This document shows positions 44,500 to 54,489 of a stretch of 64,000 bases of DNA, piece by piece (within the stretch, counting starts at the first letter, position 1; each line of letters starts with the position of its first letter). This stretch comes from Rana temporaria. Lineage: Eukaryota; Chordata; Amphibia; Anura; Ranidae. Below the pieces are notes generated by a model that saw nothing but the letters and a program-made list of their open reading frames with translations, was not told where the DNA came from and did not search any database. The stretch covers positions 589,053,832 through 589,117,831 of the forward strand of contig NC_053489.1 in assembly GCF_905171775.1 (NCBI RefSeq), given 5' to 3'. Both the position numbers and the translations under genes were made by a program.

Positions 44500-46390
44500 A
44501 GGGGCGCCCCCACCCACGAAGGTGGGGGGAAGGCTGCGACTCTTTTCGGAGATTTGGGAAGCCAACATTCCCGACGAGTGGGTACGGTCTTCCGTGGCCA
44601 CAGGCTACAAGCTAGAGTTCCTAAGGTTTCCTCCTCCTCATTTCCAGGAGTCGAGGATTCCAAACGATCTGGAGAAAAGAGCCGCATTAAGGTCGGCTCT
44701 AGATCATCTACTTTCCCAGGAAGTAATAGTAGAGGTACCAGTCCTGGAACAGGGGCTGGGTTTCTACTCCAACCTATTCATCATCCTAAAGCCCAATGGA
44801 GATGTCAGGCCAATTTTGGACCTAAAGATGGTAAATGCATACTTAAAGGTCCGCTCATTTCGGATGGAATCCGTGCGGTCAGCAGCTGCCACACTCCAAA
44901 AGGACGACTTCATGGCGTCCATAGACATAAAGGATGCCTACCTTCATGTTCCAATTTATCAGCCACATCAAAGATATCTACGCTTTATGGTGGCTTCGCG
45001 TCATTTCCAATTCGTGGCGCTTCCCTTCGGGTTGGCTACGGCCCCCCGGGTGTTCACGAAGGTTCTAGCTCCAATCCTAGCCAAGCTAAGGATCCAAGGG
45101 GTCACGATCCTAGCATACCTGGACGACCTCCTAGTCATAGACCACTCATCTCCCGGCTTGGAACGAGCAGTGGCCCTCACGGTCCAATACCTCGAGAGGT
45201 TCGGCTGGGTCCTAAATCAAGAAAAGTCAACATTCCAGCCCACAAGGCAGTTGGAATATCTCGGCATGAGATTAGACACGGAACAACAAGGGGTGTTCCT
45301 ACCTCTGAGGAAGGTCAAAGCCATCAAGGAATTAATCCTACTGGTTCTAAGCAAGAAAAAACCGACTATTCGCCTATGTATGAGATTACTAGGCAAGATG
45401 GTGGCTACTTTCGAGGCGGTGCCATACGCCCAGAGCCACACTCGCATCCTGCAGGCAGCCATCCTGTCAGCATGGAGCAGAAGGCCACAGGCCTTGGATA
45501 TCCCGTTGCCTCTCTCATCAAGAGTCCGGCAAAGTCTGTGTTGGTGGTTAGACCCTCAGAATCTACTGAAGGGAAAATCTTTCAGCCCAGTGGCTTGGAA
45601 GATAGTGACCACAGACGCCAGCCTGACGGGCTGGGGAGCGATTGTGGATGGTTCCACTCGCCAAGGTATTTGGGCAAAGCCAGAGAAGCTTTTACCCATC
45701 AACATCTTGGAGCTCAGAGCTGTTCGACTAGCCCTCAGGGCTTGGACGTCGAAATTGCAGGGGCTCCCGGTGAGAATTCAATCAGACAATGCCACGGCAG
45801 TGGCATACATAAATCACCAAGGGGGGACCAGGAGTCAGGCCGCTCAGAGAGAAGTGAGCTTGATTCTCTTATGGGCAGAGGCTCATGTGCCCTGCATATC
45901 GGCAGTATTCATTCCCGGAGTGGACAACTTTCAGGCGGACTTCTTAAGCCGCCAGACTCTATGGCCGGGGGAATGGTCTCTGCATCCACAAGTCTTTCAA
46001 GCACTCTGCCAAAGATGGGGAGTGCCGGACGTGGATATCATGGCATCGAGACTCAACAAGAAGCTAGACAGGTTCATGTCCCGCTCAAGGGATCCGATGG
46101 CCTGCGGAACCGATGCTCTGGTTTGCCCTTGGCATCAGTTCAAGCTTCTTTATGCGTTTCCCCCGCCCCAGTTACTACCCCGCCTGCTGCGCAGGATCCG
46201 GGTGGAGCACATACCAGTTATCCTGGTAGCTCCAGCATGGCCCAGAAGGGCTTGGTACTCACTAATCCTAAGGATGGTAGTGGGAAACCCTTGGACTCTG
46301 CCTCTAAGGCCAGACCTGCTATCGCAAGGTCCGATCCTCCACCCTGCCTTACGGCATCTAAATTTGACGGCCTGGAAGCTGAATCCTTGA
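44366..46390 (+). CDS. DIRS reverse transcriptase / RNase H / DAM-like protein
   Basis: 674 aa. The RT domain has SNLFIILKPNGDVRPILD, DIKDAYLHVPI, FGLATAPRVFTK and the active site YLDD (45116-45127). RNase H follows with TTDASLTGWGA, ELRAV and SDNATAVAYI. The C-terminal part, WGVPDVDIMASRLNKKLDRF to AWPRRAWYSLI, matches the DAM-like methyltransferase-related tail of DIRS polyproteins. No stop or frameshift. The first ATG lies inside gag in the +1 frame, so it needs a frameshift, internal initiation or a separate RNA. It copies the element's RNA. Confidence 0.93.
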   Translation: MPSSIDGLLQEQTSASTADHEDRLLGARGSGFASQQNQPPSLPHEGAPPPTKVGGRLRLFSEIWEANIPDEWVRSSVATGYKLEFLRFPPPHFQESRIPNDLEKRAALRSALDHLLSQEVIVEVPVLEQGLGFYSNLFIILKPNGDVRPILDLKMVNAYLKVRSFRMESVRSAAATLQKDDFMASIDIKDAYLHVPIYQPHQRYLRFMVASRHFQFVALPFGLATAPRVFTKVLAPILAKLRIQGVTILAYLDDLLVIDHSSPGLERAVALTVQYLERFGWVLNQEKSTFQPTRQLEYLGMRLDTEQQGVFLPLRKVKAIKELILLVLSKKKPTIRLCMRLLGKMVATFEAVPYAQSHTRILQAAILSAWSRRPQALDIPLPLSSRVRQSLCWWLDPQNLLKGKSFSPVAWKIVTTDASLTGWGAIVDGSTRQGIWAKPEKLLPINILELRAVRLALRAWTSKLQGLPVRIQSDNATAVAYINHQGGTRSQAAQREVSLILLWAEAHVPCISAVFIPGVDNFQADFLSRQTLWPGEWSLHPQVFQALCQRWGVPDVDIMASRLNKKLDRFMSRSRDPMACGTDALVCPWHQFKLLYAFPPPQLLPRLLRRIRVEHIPVILVAPAWPRRAWYSLILRMVVGNPWTLPLRPDLLSQGPILHPALRHLNLTAWKLNP

Positions 46391-46392
46391 TT

Positions 46393-47406
46393 CTCAGGGG
46401 TAGAGGTCTGTCTCAGAAGGTAATCTCTACCCTAATCAGAGCCAGGAAACCGGTCTCTAGGGTGATTTATTACAGGGTCTGGAAGGCCTATGTAGGCTGG
46501 TGCGAGTCCAAGCTATGGCTTCCTCGCAAGTTCACCATAGATAGAGTTTTAAGTTTTCTCCAGCTAGGAGTGGATAAAGGATTGGCATTAAGCACAATCA
46601 AAGGACAGATTTCTGCCCTGTCAGTGTGGTTTCAGCGGCCACTGGCCACCCACTCGCTGGTTAAGACCTTCCTTCAAGGGGTCTTACGTATTAAACCTCC
46701 AGTTAAATCCCTGCTTTGTCCGTGGGATTTAAATCTTGTTCTGTCGAGTTTACAGAAACAACCGTTTGAGCCGTTGGCTGAAGTTCCTTTGGTTCTACTG
46801 ACAAGGAAGTTGGTGTTTTTGGTTGCCATAGTTTCCGCAAGAAGAGTTTCGGAACTGGCAGCCTTATCCTGTAAGGAACCATATCTTATATTTCATAAGG
46901 ACAAGGTCGTTCTCCGCCCTCATCCTTCCTTCTTACCGAAGGTCATATCCAGTTTTCATTTGAACCAGGATTTGGTATTACCATCCTTCTTCCCTAAACC
47001 TACTTCCAGAAAGGAAGGGTTGCTGCATACCTTGGATATTGTCAGGGCCATGAAGGCCTATCTTAAAGCTACAGAGAAGATCCGGAAAACAGATGTGCTG
47101 TTTATTCTACCGGATGGGCCCAAGAAGGGGCAGGCAGCTGCAAAGTCCACCATTTCTAGGTGGATTAAGCAATTGATCACTCAGGCCTACGGCTTGAAAG
47201 GGTTGCCTCCTCCAGTATCATTAAGGGCTCATTCTACTAGAGCCATGGGCGCCTCCTGGGCAGCGCACCACCAGATCTCTATGGCTCAAGTTTGCAAGGC
47301 GGCAACCTGGTCTTCTGTCCACACATTTACAAAATTCTACAAGTTGGACGTAAGAAGGAATACTGATACTGCCTTCGGGCAGGCAGTGCTGCAGGCTGCA
47401 GTTTGA
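46393..47406 (+). CDS. DIRS tyrosine recombinase (YR) domain
   Basis: The recognisable protein starts near GRGLSQKVISTLIRARK. The N-terminal SAM-like part has YYRVWKAYVGWC and ALSTIKGQISALS. Catalytic residues are Arg in VSARRVSELAAL (46833-46856), His-x-x-Arg in LRAHSTRAMGASW (codons 47230-47241) and the nucleophile Tyr in FTKFYKLD (47338-47340). The stop is at 47404-47406. It would integrate the circular DNA intermediate. The frame is open upstream without a stop back to 44500, through the whole RT gene, and is the same frame as gag. The true start is unknown, since no ATG near 46393 stands out. Confidence 0.9.
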   Translation, partial: LRGRGLSQKVISTLIRARKPVSRVIYYRVWKAYVGWCESKLWLPRKFTIDRVLSFLQLGVDKGLALSTIKGQISALSVWFQRPLATHSLVKTFLQGVLRIKPPVKSLLCPWDLNLVLSSLQKQPFEPLAEVPLVLLTRKLVFLVAIVSARRVSELAALSCKEPYLIFHKDKVVLRPHPSFLPKVISSFHLNQDLVLPSFFPKPTSRKEGLLHTLDIVRAMKAYLKATEKIRKTDVLFILPDGPKKGQAAAKSTISRWIKQLITQAYGLKGLPPPVSLRAHSTRAMGASWAAHHQISMAQVCKAATWSSVHTFTKFYKLDVRRNTDTAFGQAVLQAAV

Positions 47407-47573
47407 GACCCTCGGATTCCGGGGGCTCCTCTTTTTTTGAGTTAAATTTAAAATTTAAGATTATTTTTCTCAAATAAGTTGGATTTATTATGATTTGAGT
47501 ATATCTCTAAATTAAATCCTTTTGTCTTGGAGATGTTCTCCCTCCCCTCATTGTAAGCATTGCTTTGGGACAT

Positions 47574-47690
47574 CCCATATAGTAATGAATGCCGCTCTGT
47601 GTCCCGTGATGTAACGATAAAGAAAAAGAGATTTTTAATACAGCTTACCTGTAAAATCTTTTTCTTGGAGTACATCACGGGACACAGAGC
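47574..47690. repeat. DIRS internal complementary region
   Basis: 47574-47625 is the reverse complement of the element's left tip (through GTAACGATAAAG). 47623-47690 is the reverse complement of its right tip. Together they match the junction that a circular form would have, the template role assigned to this region in DIRS replication. Confidence 0.9.
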
Positions 47691-47742
47691 TCCCACCCCT
47701 CTTTTGAGGACCATTTTGGGAGGCATACTGCTTGCTACAAAA

Positions 47743-47876
47743 CTGAGGTACTCCTCCTATGGGAGGGGGTTATATAGGGAGGGGCATTTCCTGTTTGAAG
47801 ATTGCCAGTGTCTACACCTGAAGGTACTCCATATAACCCATATAGTAATGAATGCCGCTCTGTGTCCCGTGATGTA
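47743..47876 (-). repeat. DIRS right inverted terminal repeat
   Basis: Reverse complement of 41824-41957, with no difference seen over 134 positions. Outside it the tip continues CTCCAAGAAAAAGATTTTAC to 47927. Confidence 0.9.
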
Positions 47877-48122
47877 CTCCAAGAAAAAGATTTTACAGGT
47901 AAGCTGTATTAAAAATCTCTTTTTTTTTTTTTGAACTCCTGCTTTAATGTGGCCTTTCATTGCTGGGTCTTGTATGACTTCAGTGATGCTATGTAGGGCC
48001 AGATTGCATGTCTCTGCATTTGGATTTTTTTTTTCTCCACCCCTTCAGGGGATTTCCTCGTAAAATGAAAATTAATACATATTTGTTCAGAAATCAATTT
48101 GGAATGAATCTTTTGTCCACAG

Positions 48123-48320
48123 GTGCTTTCTAACCCAGAATTCCTTGCTGAGGGAACAGCCGTTAAAGATCTTAAGAATCCTGACAGGGTGTTGATTGGC
48201 GGAGACGAGACTCCTGAAGGGCAAAGAGCAGTGCGTGCTCTGTGTGCTGTTTATGAGCATTGGGTACCCACTGAAAAAATCATCACCACCAACACTTGGT
48301 CATCTGAGCTTTCCAAACTG
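48123..48320 (+). CDS. UGDH coding exon 4 (residues 156-221)
   Basis: Acceptor TGTCCACAG|, donor AAACTG|GTAGGT. Contains SNPEFLAEGTA (Glu161, Glu165; substrate and hydride-transfer region) and SSELSKL with Lys220, the oxyanion and substrate contact. It resumes in exact frame after the 7.4-kb intron. Confidence 0.97.
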
Positions 48321-49327
48321 GTAGGTGTTTTGTCCATTTCTGCTGTTGACACACTTTTTCTCTGTAGAAGGTAGACCTAAGGTGTGTGGGTGTAAATATA
48401 TGAATGAATGAATGACTTGTATAGCGCAACGCATGCGAACTGAATCGCCTCTGGGCGCTTTTTCCAGCCAGTATCTGCTTGGCTGGTGCGGTCATTTTTA
48501 CCCCGTAGGATCATGACACGCTTGGGACACAGTCATACACATATATGGAACTCCCGTGTTCTAGCGGGATGAACATTTGGCACAAGCCAGTTGGAACTGA
48601 AGTAGCTTATCTGATCTTTTGCCAAAACTCATGACAGATCGACCCATACAAGCCAGTTTATGTTAATGGTTAGACATTTCCCAAACAAACATTAGACAAA
48701 CCAACCAGTACATCTTCTGGCCCCTGGGTTTTAAAAAAACTGCATGATGAGATAATTGCACTTTTGCCTTGTAACTCTGAGATTGTGTTTATTTGCTACA
48801 AGATTCAATGGTCTCAATAGAGTTGAACCATATCTGTGTTTGATATCTAAAGCATGCTAGTAGGTTAATTGGCTTTCTCACAAGTGAACCAGCATTTAAA
48901 CTTTTGAAAAGTCCTGCCTTGGATCACACGCCAAGACCACTGTTTGTCAGCCAGAAAATCCTCCTCTCTGCCCCTCCCTGATTTAGTTGAACCTTGTTTC
49001 CGAGACCTTTATTGCTAAGCTTTTGCCATTCTATTTCACTTCCATTTTTCCAGCTAGGCGGGCTTGGTTGACCATAAGGTAAGGGGCATTCCTACCTGAC
49101 CATTGAAAGGTAGCTGGCATGTCTTTGCAATGAAGTCTGGGAAATCTGGCCTCAGTATTGTTTGACAGTGGAATGGCGATTGCCCTCAGCTTGAGAAGGG
49201 CAACAAAAAAAAATGTATGTTCTTGTAATAAAGTTTATTAGCAGCCATGTTGCGATATCTGGTCTTGGATGTGGTGTGTGTGTGTTTTTTTTTTTTTTTT
49301 TTTTTTTTTTTAAGCTGGCCACACACC
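48321..49327. other. UGDH intron, nothing recognised
   Basis: Short direct repeats GAATGAATGAATGA at 48401-48415, near a TTGTATAGCGCAACGC block, resemble a LINE or SINE 3' tail but cannot be delimited. Confidence 0.45.
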
Positions 49328-49330
49328 TTA

Positions 49331-49527
49331 GGCCCCATACACACGATTATATTTTTGGCAGACTTTTGTGTTCAGATTTACCAAAACCATGTAGTGCAAG
49401 GGCCTACCTGATTGCATACAAATTGAAACTCTTAAGGTTTTACCCCCTTACTACATGGTTTTTGGTAAATCTGAAGACCAAAATCTGCAGAAAATCTAAT
49501 AGTGTGTGTGTGTGTGTGTGTATGGGC
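49331..49527. mobile_element. Harbinger-type MITE
   Basis: GGCCCCATACACACGA to GTGTATGGGC, left flank TTA, right flank TTTA. Same family as 10403-10585, sharing CATGTAGTGCAAG and CTGATTGCATACAAATTG. A (GT)n expansion sits in the right end. Confidence 0.7.
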
Positions 49528-50051
49528 TTTAGTCTGCTAATGTAGGACTAAACTCTGTAAACGCAACACTGTTGGCAGGAAGACTTTGCTCACAGAAGAG
49601 GCTCTGCATGTCCTGAATATACACTGCTAAAGTCCTCCCAACATATTGCCGATATTGTCTGCTAGTTATTGTGTCAACTAAGCAATCCAGTCTCATTCTT
49701 TACAATTGGAAAATCCCTCACTCTACATGATTACAAAATTTTGGTAGCAAAAAAAAAAAAATCAGACAACGCTATCACTAGCTTTATGGTCTATGGGTTT
49801 ATGTAGGTTTTGACGGTTATAAGGAAGTTACAGTAGATTATAAGAACCATCTGGGCAGGGACTGACTTCAATTATCTTTTTTAATGTAAGAATTCACTCA
49901 CCCGAAGTGCCGGGGTTGATTCTACTTGAGTAGAGGTTTGTTTCACTTTGTAAAGTTTTTATATTTGCAAAATTTTTTTTGTTTTAGTAAATTAAGTTGC
50001 ATAGTAGGTGAAGTTTAAAAAAAAAATAAAGTCCAACCTGTGTGTGATTAT

Positions 50052-50466
50052 TAGGGATGCACCGAAATTTTGTCCAAAAATTGCCTTTTCGGCATTATGC
50101 TCCTGGTGCCGCCCATTATGGGGGTGTCTTTTTGTCCGATCTCCTCTCCTCGAGCTTAACTACACATGCCGCTGTGACAGTCGGCACACTGATCCAATGG
50201 TGGGACATTTGAATCAGTGTGACGTGTCACAAGAGGCGGGACATTGTTACTGCGGCCTTGTGTAGTTAAGCTGCGTGACACCGAGGTTCCCGCAAGGAGG
50301 GAGGGCACTGGCAAGCTGCATTGATCTTTTAGTATGTCCCCAGTCTCTGACCATCTCCTCCTGTATAAAAATATTTTTTTAAACGGTCCCTTTCAGTTTT
50401 TGGGATCTTCTATTACCATTTTCGGTATTGGTTTCGGCACCAGAAAACCCATTCGGTGCATCCCTC
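50052..50466. mobile_element. hAT-like MITE (GGGATGCACCGA ends)
   Basis: TAGGGATGCACCGAAA and, inverted, GAGGGATGCACCGAAT, with flanks GTGATTAT and GTGTTTAT (7 of 8 match). Confidence 0.8.
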
Positions 50467-50474
50467 GTGTTTAT

Positions 50475-51142
50475 ATGTCAGTATCACATTACATATGTCA
50501 GTAAATCCTTGAACATTGTGGTTGTTCAGGTGCTTATCTAATAGTTTAAAAAAAAAAACATCAATGCCCCCCCGCTAAAACCACTGCCTGTGGCAGGGAA
50601 TTCCACACTCTTGCTGCTCTTACAGTAAAGAACCCTCTACGCAGTTAAGGTTAAACCTCTTTTCGTCTAATTTCAGTGAGTGACTACGTGTCTTATTAAA
50701 CTCCCTTCCACAAGTTTTATCCCTATTGTGGGGTCACCAATATGGTGTTTGTAAATTGAAATCGAATCCCCTCTCAAGAGTCTCTTCTCCAGAGAGAATA
50801 AGTTCAGTGCTCGCAACTCTTCCTCATAACTAACATCCTCCAGACTGTATTAGCTTTGTTGCTTGCGGGACGTTGCGAAAAGTCCTGCAAGCAGCATCGT
50901 TGGGAGTGCTCAAACACCCTGCCCATTGCAATGAATGGGCAGCGCTTTGAAAGCACTGTAAAGCAGGACTTTTTAACTTGGTTTTTAAAATAAAAAAAAA
51001 TAAAAATCCCGGTAGCAGCCAAAATGCTCCCCAAAAACGAGAGGCGCTTTAGTGCTAATGGCCAGGCACTGCAGTGTGAAATGGGTTTTAGTCTGCCAAG
51101 CAGTGAAATTGTATTCTTCCCTCTCCTCCCTTGTCCATCTAG
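50475..51142. other. UGDH intron, nothing recognised
   Basis: No structure supported other than the acceptor at its end. Confidence 0.5.
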
Positions 51143-51290
51143 GCTGCCAATGCATTTCTTGCTCAAAGAATCAGCAGCATTAACTCCATCAGTGCCCTGT
51201 GTGAAGCCACTGGAGCAGATGTTGAAGAAGTGGCCAGAGCTATCGGCATGGACCAGAGAATTGGAAACAAATTTTTGAAAGCCAGTGTTG
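51143..51290 (+). CDS. UGDH coding exon 5 (residues 222-271)
   Basis: Acceptor TCCATCTAG|, donor TGTTG|GTAAGT, ending after the first base of codon 271. Starts AANAFLAQRISSIN (Asn224) and forms the central helix linking the two Rossmann domains and the dimer interface. Confidence 0.97.
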
Positions 51291-51487
51291 GTAAGTATTG
51301 CAGATCTTGCTGTTTTTTTGCTCAGATATGTTGCCTTATTTGAAAATCAACTTTCTTATTTAATAGGAAGTTACTTTTACTGTTATGTAATCTATTAATA
51401 CTCCATAAGCCTGTGCAGGAATTTACCTGATCAGTCTGCACAGATTTTAGATGGATCATTTTTAATTCAGTGCTGGTCACAAACTTA

Positions 51488-51881
51488 GGCTCCATTCACA
51501 CTAATGCGTTTTTTTGGTGCATTTTGCAGAAAAGCAGGGAATTTTTTTAACATGGGTTCCAATGGAACATGTTCACATCAATGCTTTTTTTGTGCCTCTG
51601 CGTTTTTGGAAAGGGTCAGGGACTTTTTTTTCCCTGCAAAAAGCAGCATTTTGCATGTAATAGATTCCAAAGTACTGCGTTTTTACCGCGATTTGCGTTT
51701 TGCATTTATTTTTTACCTGTTTTTACCTGTTTATAGCTGGTTGTTAAATGAAATGTAAAATTGACGTAAAAAAAAAAATTAAAACGCAAATCGCGGTGAA
51801 AACGCAAGTCAAATGCAGCAAGCACCGCAAAAAGCACTGCAAAAATGCTCAAAAGTAACATGCATAGGTGTGAATCGAGCC
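51488..51881. mobile_element. Harbinger-type MITE
   Basis: GGCTCCATTCACACTAATGC and, inverted, GGCTCGATTCACACCTATGC. Flanks TTA and TGA. The interior palindrome is AAAACGCAAATCGCGGT-like. Confidence 0.75.
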
Positions 51882-51905
51882 TGAAAGTGGAGGTCTTTCT
51901 TGTGA

Positions 51906-52363
51906 AAGTGGAGGTCCACCCTAAAAAAAGACACCAAAATCCTGCTAAAAAAATGAAGCCTTCTTCTTTTTTTTTTTTTTTTTTGATTTACCAGAAATTG
52001 CAGTTGCTATGCGGATCTTCCTAATCTACCTATTCCGCGGCAGGTCTTCCTCGTCCTCCTCGCGCTGTCTTCTGGTGAATGGGGCACACTGCCTTCTGGG
52101 AACTGTATAACCCAGTTAGCAGCGGCCCATTCACAAAGCGTTGCGAGACTCGCGCATGCGCAGTAGGAAACGGGGAGCTGCAAGGCTCCGCAGCACTGGG
52201 ACCTGCCAGGATCGGCCTCGGGGGGGGGGGGGGGGGGGGGGGGCAGACATTGCGGGTACCTAGGACAGGTAGGTGTCCTTATTAAAAGTCATCAGCTACA
52301 GTGTTTGTAGCTGCTGACTTAAAAAAAAAATATATATATTTAAATTGCGGGTGGGACCCCCCT
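51906..52363. mobile_element. TTAA-type MITE with poly-G tract
   Basis: AGTGGAGGTCCACCCTAAAA at left and GGGTGGGACCCCCC at right. The right TTAA (52364-52367) is intact and the left is decayed to TGAA. Contains a 24-G run (52220-52243). Confidence 0.6.
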
Positions 52364-52730
52364 TTAAGAAATCCATTTAATTTAGTCACGGCAACACCCC
52401 TTGCTTTTAAGTTTTCCAGTGGTGTTAGATTTCAGTTCTTGTGCTAGCAGTTTCTGTACACAATGTAAACATTTTAATAGGATTGAGTTGTGTTGCTGGG
52501 TCATTTTCAGGCTTAGTGGGACAGTAAACACTGTTTACTGGAATTATTCTTTCAGTGCTAGGTTTGGTTAAAGCCCAATTCAACATTTTATTTTTTTTAA
52601 ATTGGCAAAATAAAACAAATGTTTTGCCTTTGTCCCTGGCTAATTTTCCGTTTTAATCAGTTAGGCATGAATTAAAGGTGTGTGTGTGTGTGTGTGTGTG
52701 TTTTATTTATTTTTTTCCCCCTGTGACTAA

Positions 52731-52974
52731 GGCTGGGTTCACGCTACAGCACAGAGCGGCTCACAGCAGGGGGTCCAGTGTGTGTCCATTCACTGGTTCA
52801 GGTCCAAATTCAGCCCAAGATTTTTGGGCTCAATTTGGACCTGAAACAGACCAAAACACACACAGGACCTCTGTGCAATTCGCACCAGAGATGTGAGAGA
52901 CGGTCACAATCTCCTGCTATGCGAATTGGATGTGGAGAAAACCACATCCAATTCACAATAGTGTGAACCCAGCC
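52731..52974. mobile_element. Harbinger-type MITE, TAA TSD
   Basis: GGCTGGGTTCACGCTACAGC and its inverted partner, flanked by TAA (52728-52730, 52975-52977). Confidence 0.85.
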
Positions 52975-53430
52975 TAAAAGTGAGGAATAAACCAAAATTG
53001 AGTTGCCATCAGAATTACATTGGCAACGTGGATGTGAAGGAAAATTTCACCAACGGGACGCAGATGGGGGTAAAGAAAAAGTAGTGGTGGTTTCACTATT
53101 CCCACTTAATCTAAACTAAAATGCTTCTTCTCCCTTTTTTTTTTTTTTTTTTTTTTTTGTTCTTTTAAAATCTCTTTATGCATTTAAAGTTCTTAATTTT
53201 TTACAAGGTTAAAAATAAATTCTGTAGAGATGTCAGTTCAGACACCGAGAGAGAAACCATGTTTGCCCTATACAGTAAAAGTTTTTTAAGGGAGGAAGTT
53301 TACTGTGTGTTTTTTTATTTTTTACCATACAGCAGTACTGATCTATAACGCATTAACTAAAGCAAACCCTTTTTACGTGTTTATTTAGTTGTATTTCAAA
53401 CCTGTAAAAAATGTTTTCTTTTTTGTACAG

Positions 53431-53525
53431 GCTTTGGCGGTAGCTGCTTCCAGAAAGACGTGTTGAACTTGGTTTACCTTTGTGAGGTTCTGAACTTGCA
53501 TGAAGTAGCAAGATACTGGCAACAG
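53431..53525 (+). CDS. UGDH coding exon 6 (residues 271-302, catalytic Cys276)
   Basis: Acceptor TTTGTACAG|, donor AACAG|GTACAT. Encodes GFGGSCFQKDVLNLVYLC. Cys276 forms the thiohemiacetal/thioester intermediate and Asp280 activates water. It is the most diagnostic exon of the gene. Confidence 0.98.
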
Positions 53526-54484
53526 GTACATCCTGCTTCTGAGATCCCAGTGTTCTAAAATAGGTTTTGCCCCTTCTGGAAAATGCTTGCTTGCAAACCT
53601 TTTTAAACAGCATGGTCTTAAAATCCTAGCTGCTGGTCTGAAATAGGCCTAAGATCGGGGGAGATCAGAATACACTCTGTGGGTATATGTTGGGTTTTCT
53701 ATAAACCTTTTGTGACCATCGCTACCAGTTGTGGGCTAATAAGCCCAGAAGGTCAAAACTGTGCATTTCATGGGTCGGCCATCTAAATCGGCACAGGCCA
53801 TATGATTCTTTAGAAACCTCACTAAAAAGAGCAAGCCACTTACAATTTTGAAGCTTGCCTTCTGACATGGCATTCAGAGGTGGAGGGTAGGGTGACCACA
53901 TTTCCAAGCTACCATTCAGGGACACCCCCTTTCCAAAAATCAGCTTGTGCTGTAACGAATCACAGCACAGTGATTGGACACCATAGTCGGGATTTATGAT
54001 TTCTCCAATCGCAAGCAGGGGGCGGGATTGTGCGCCTCCAGGCATTCCGGGCCAGGACAAGTACTGTCGGTAAGTAAAGCGGTGATGTGTCGGCTTTTTT
54101 TGGGGCCATCAGAGCGGCCCCGGGGTGGCTGTGTCAGTTTTATTCCAGGAAACTGTATTGTCCTGGAAAAAAGGTTCCCGGGCAACCTGGGACACGTGGT
54201 CATCCTAGTGGAGAGGTATATATCAAACTTATCCAGCATACTGTCGTACAAATATTTTTCATGTGGGGTGTTTTTTATTATTTTCTTCTTCTCTTACCAC
54301 TTCTGCAAACTCTAGCGAGAGACTTATTCAGTTTGTCATCTATTGTCTCCATCTCCGTTTTGCATAATGGTGGTGTTTTTCCAAAACTTTATTCATTATT
54401 CAGTTTCTTTCTTTTTTCAGAAAGAGAAAAATGTAAATGGTTAAATCGCATTATTAGTATTACCCTCTACTTAACTTTTAGAGA
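53526..54484. other. UGDH intron, nothing recognised
   Basis: No exon or clear repeat boundary. Confidence 0.5.
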
Positions 54485-54489
54485 TTCAG

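Larger units (their letters stand above)
41813..47927 (+). mobile_element. complete DIRS-type (tyrosine recombinase) retrotransposon
   Basis: About 6.1 kb in UGDH sense orientation. It has inverted terminal repeats (41824-41957 and 47743-47876), gag-like, RT/RH and YR frames, and an internal complementary region (47574-47690) that is the reverse complement of the joined left and right tips. This is the layout of DIRS elements, which replicate through a circular intermediate and integrate by recombinase without the usual target duplication. Exact ends are blurred by T runs. Confidence 0.93.
41398..47943. mobile_element. TTAA-target MITE interrupted by the DIRS element
   Basis: Flanked by TTAA (41394-41397, 47944-47947). 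The left arm starts AGTGGAGGTTCACCC and the right tip is GAACTCCTGCT. The interior is a large palindrome (GGCGTTCCTTCTTGATTGAC and its inverse, 41540-41700), as in the 27271 and 56791 copies. The DIRS insertion at about 41812 splits the right arm after ATCTAATCTTA. Confidence 0.8.

Noticed and set aside
43334..44687. Minus-strand frames inside the DIRS gag region
   Set aside because: Shadows of the gag and RT frames.
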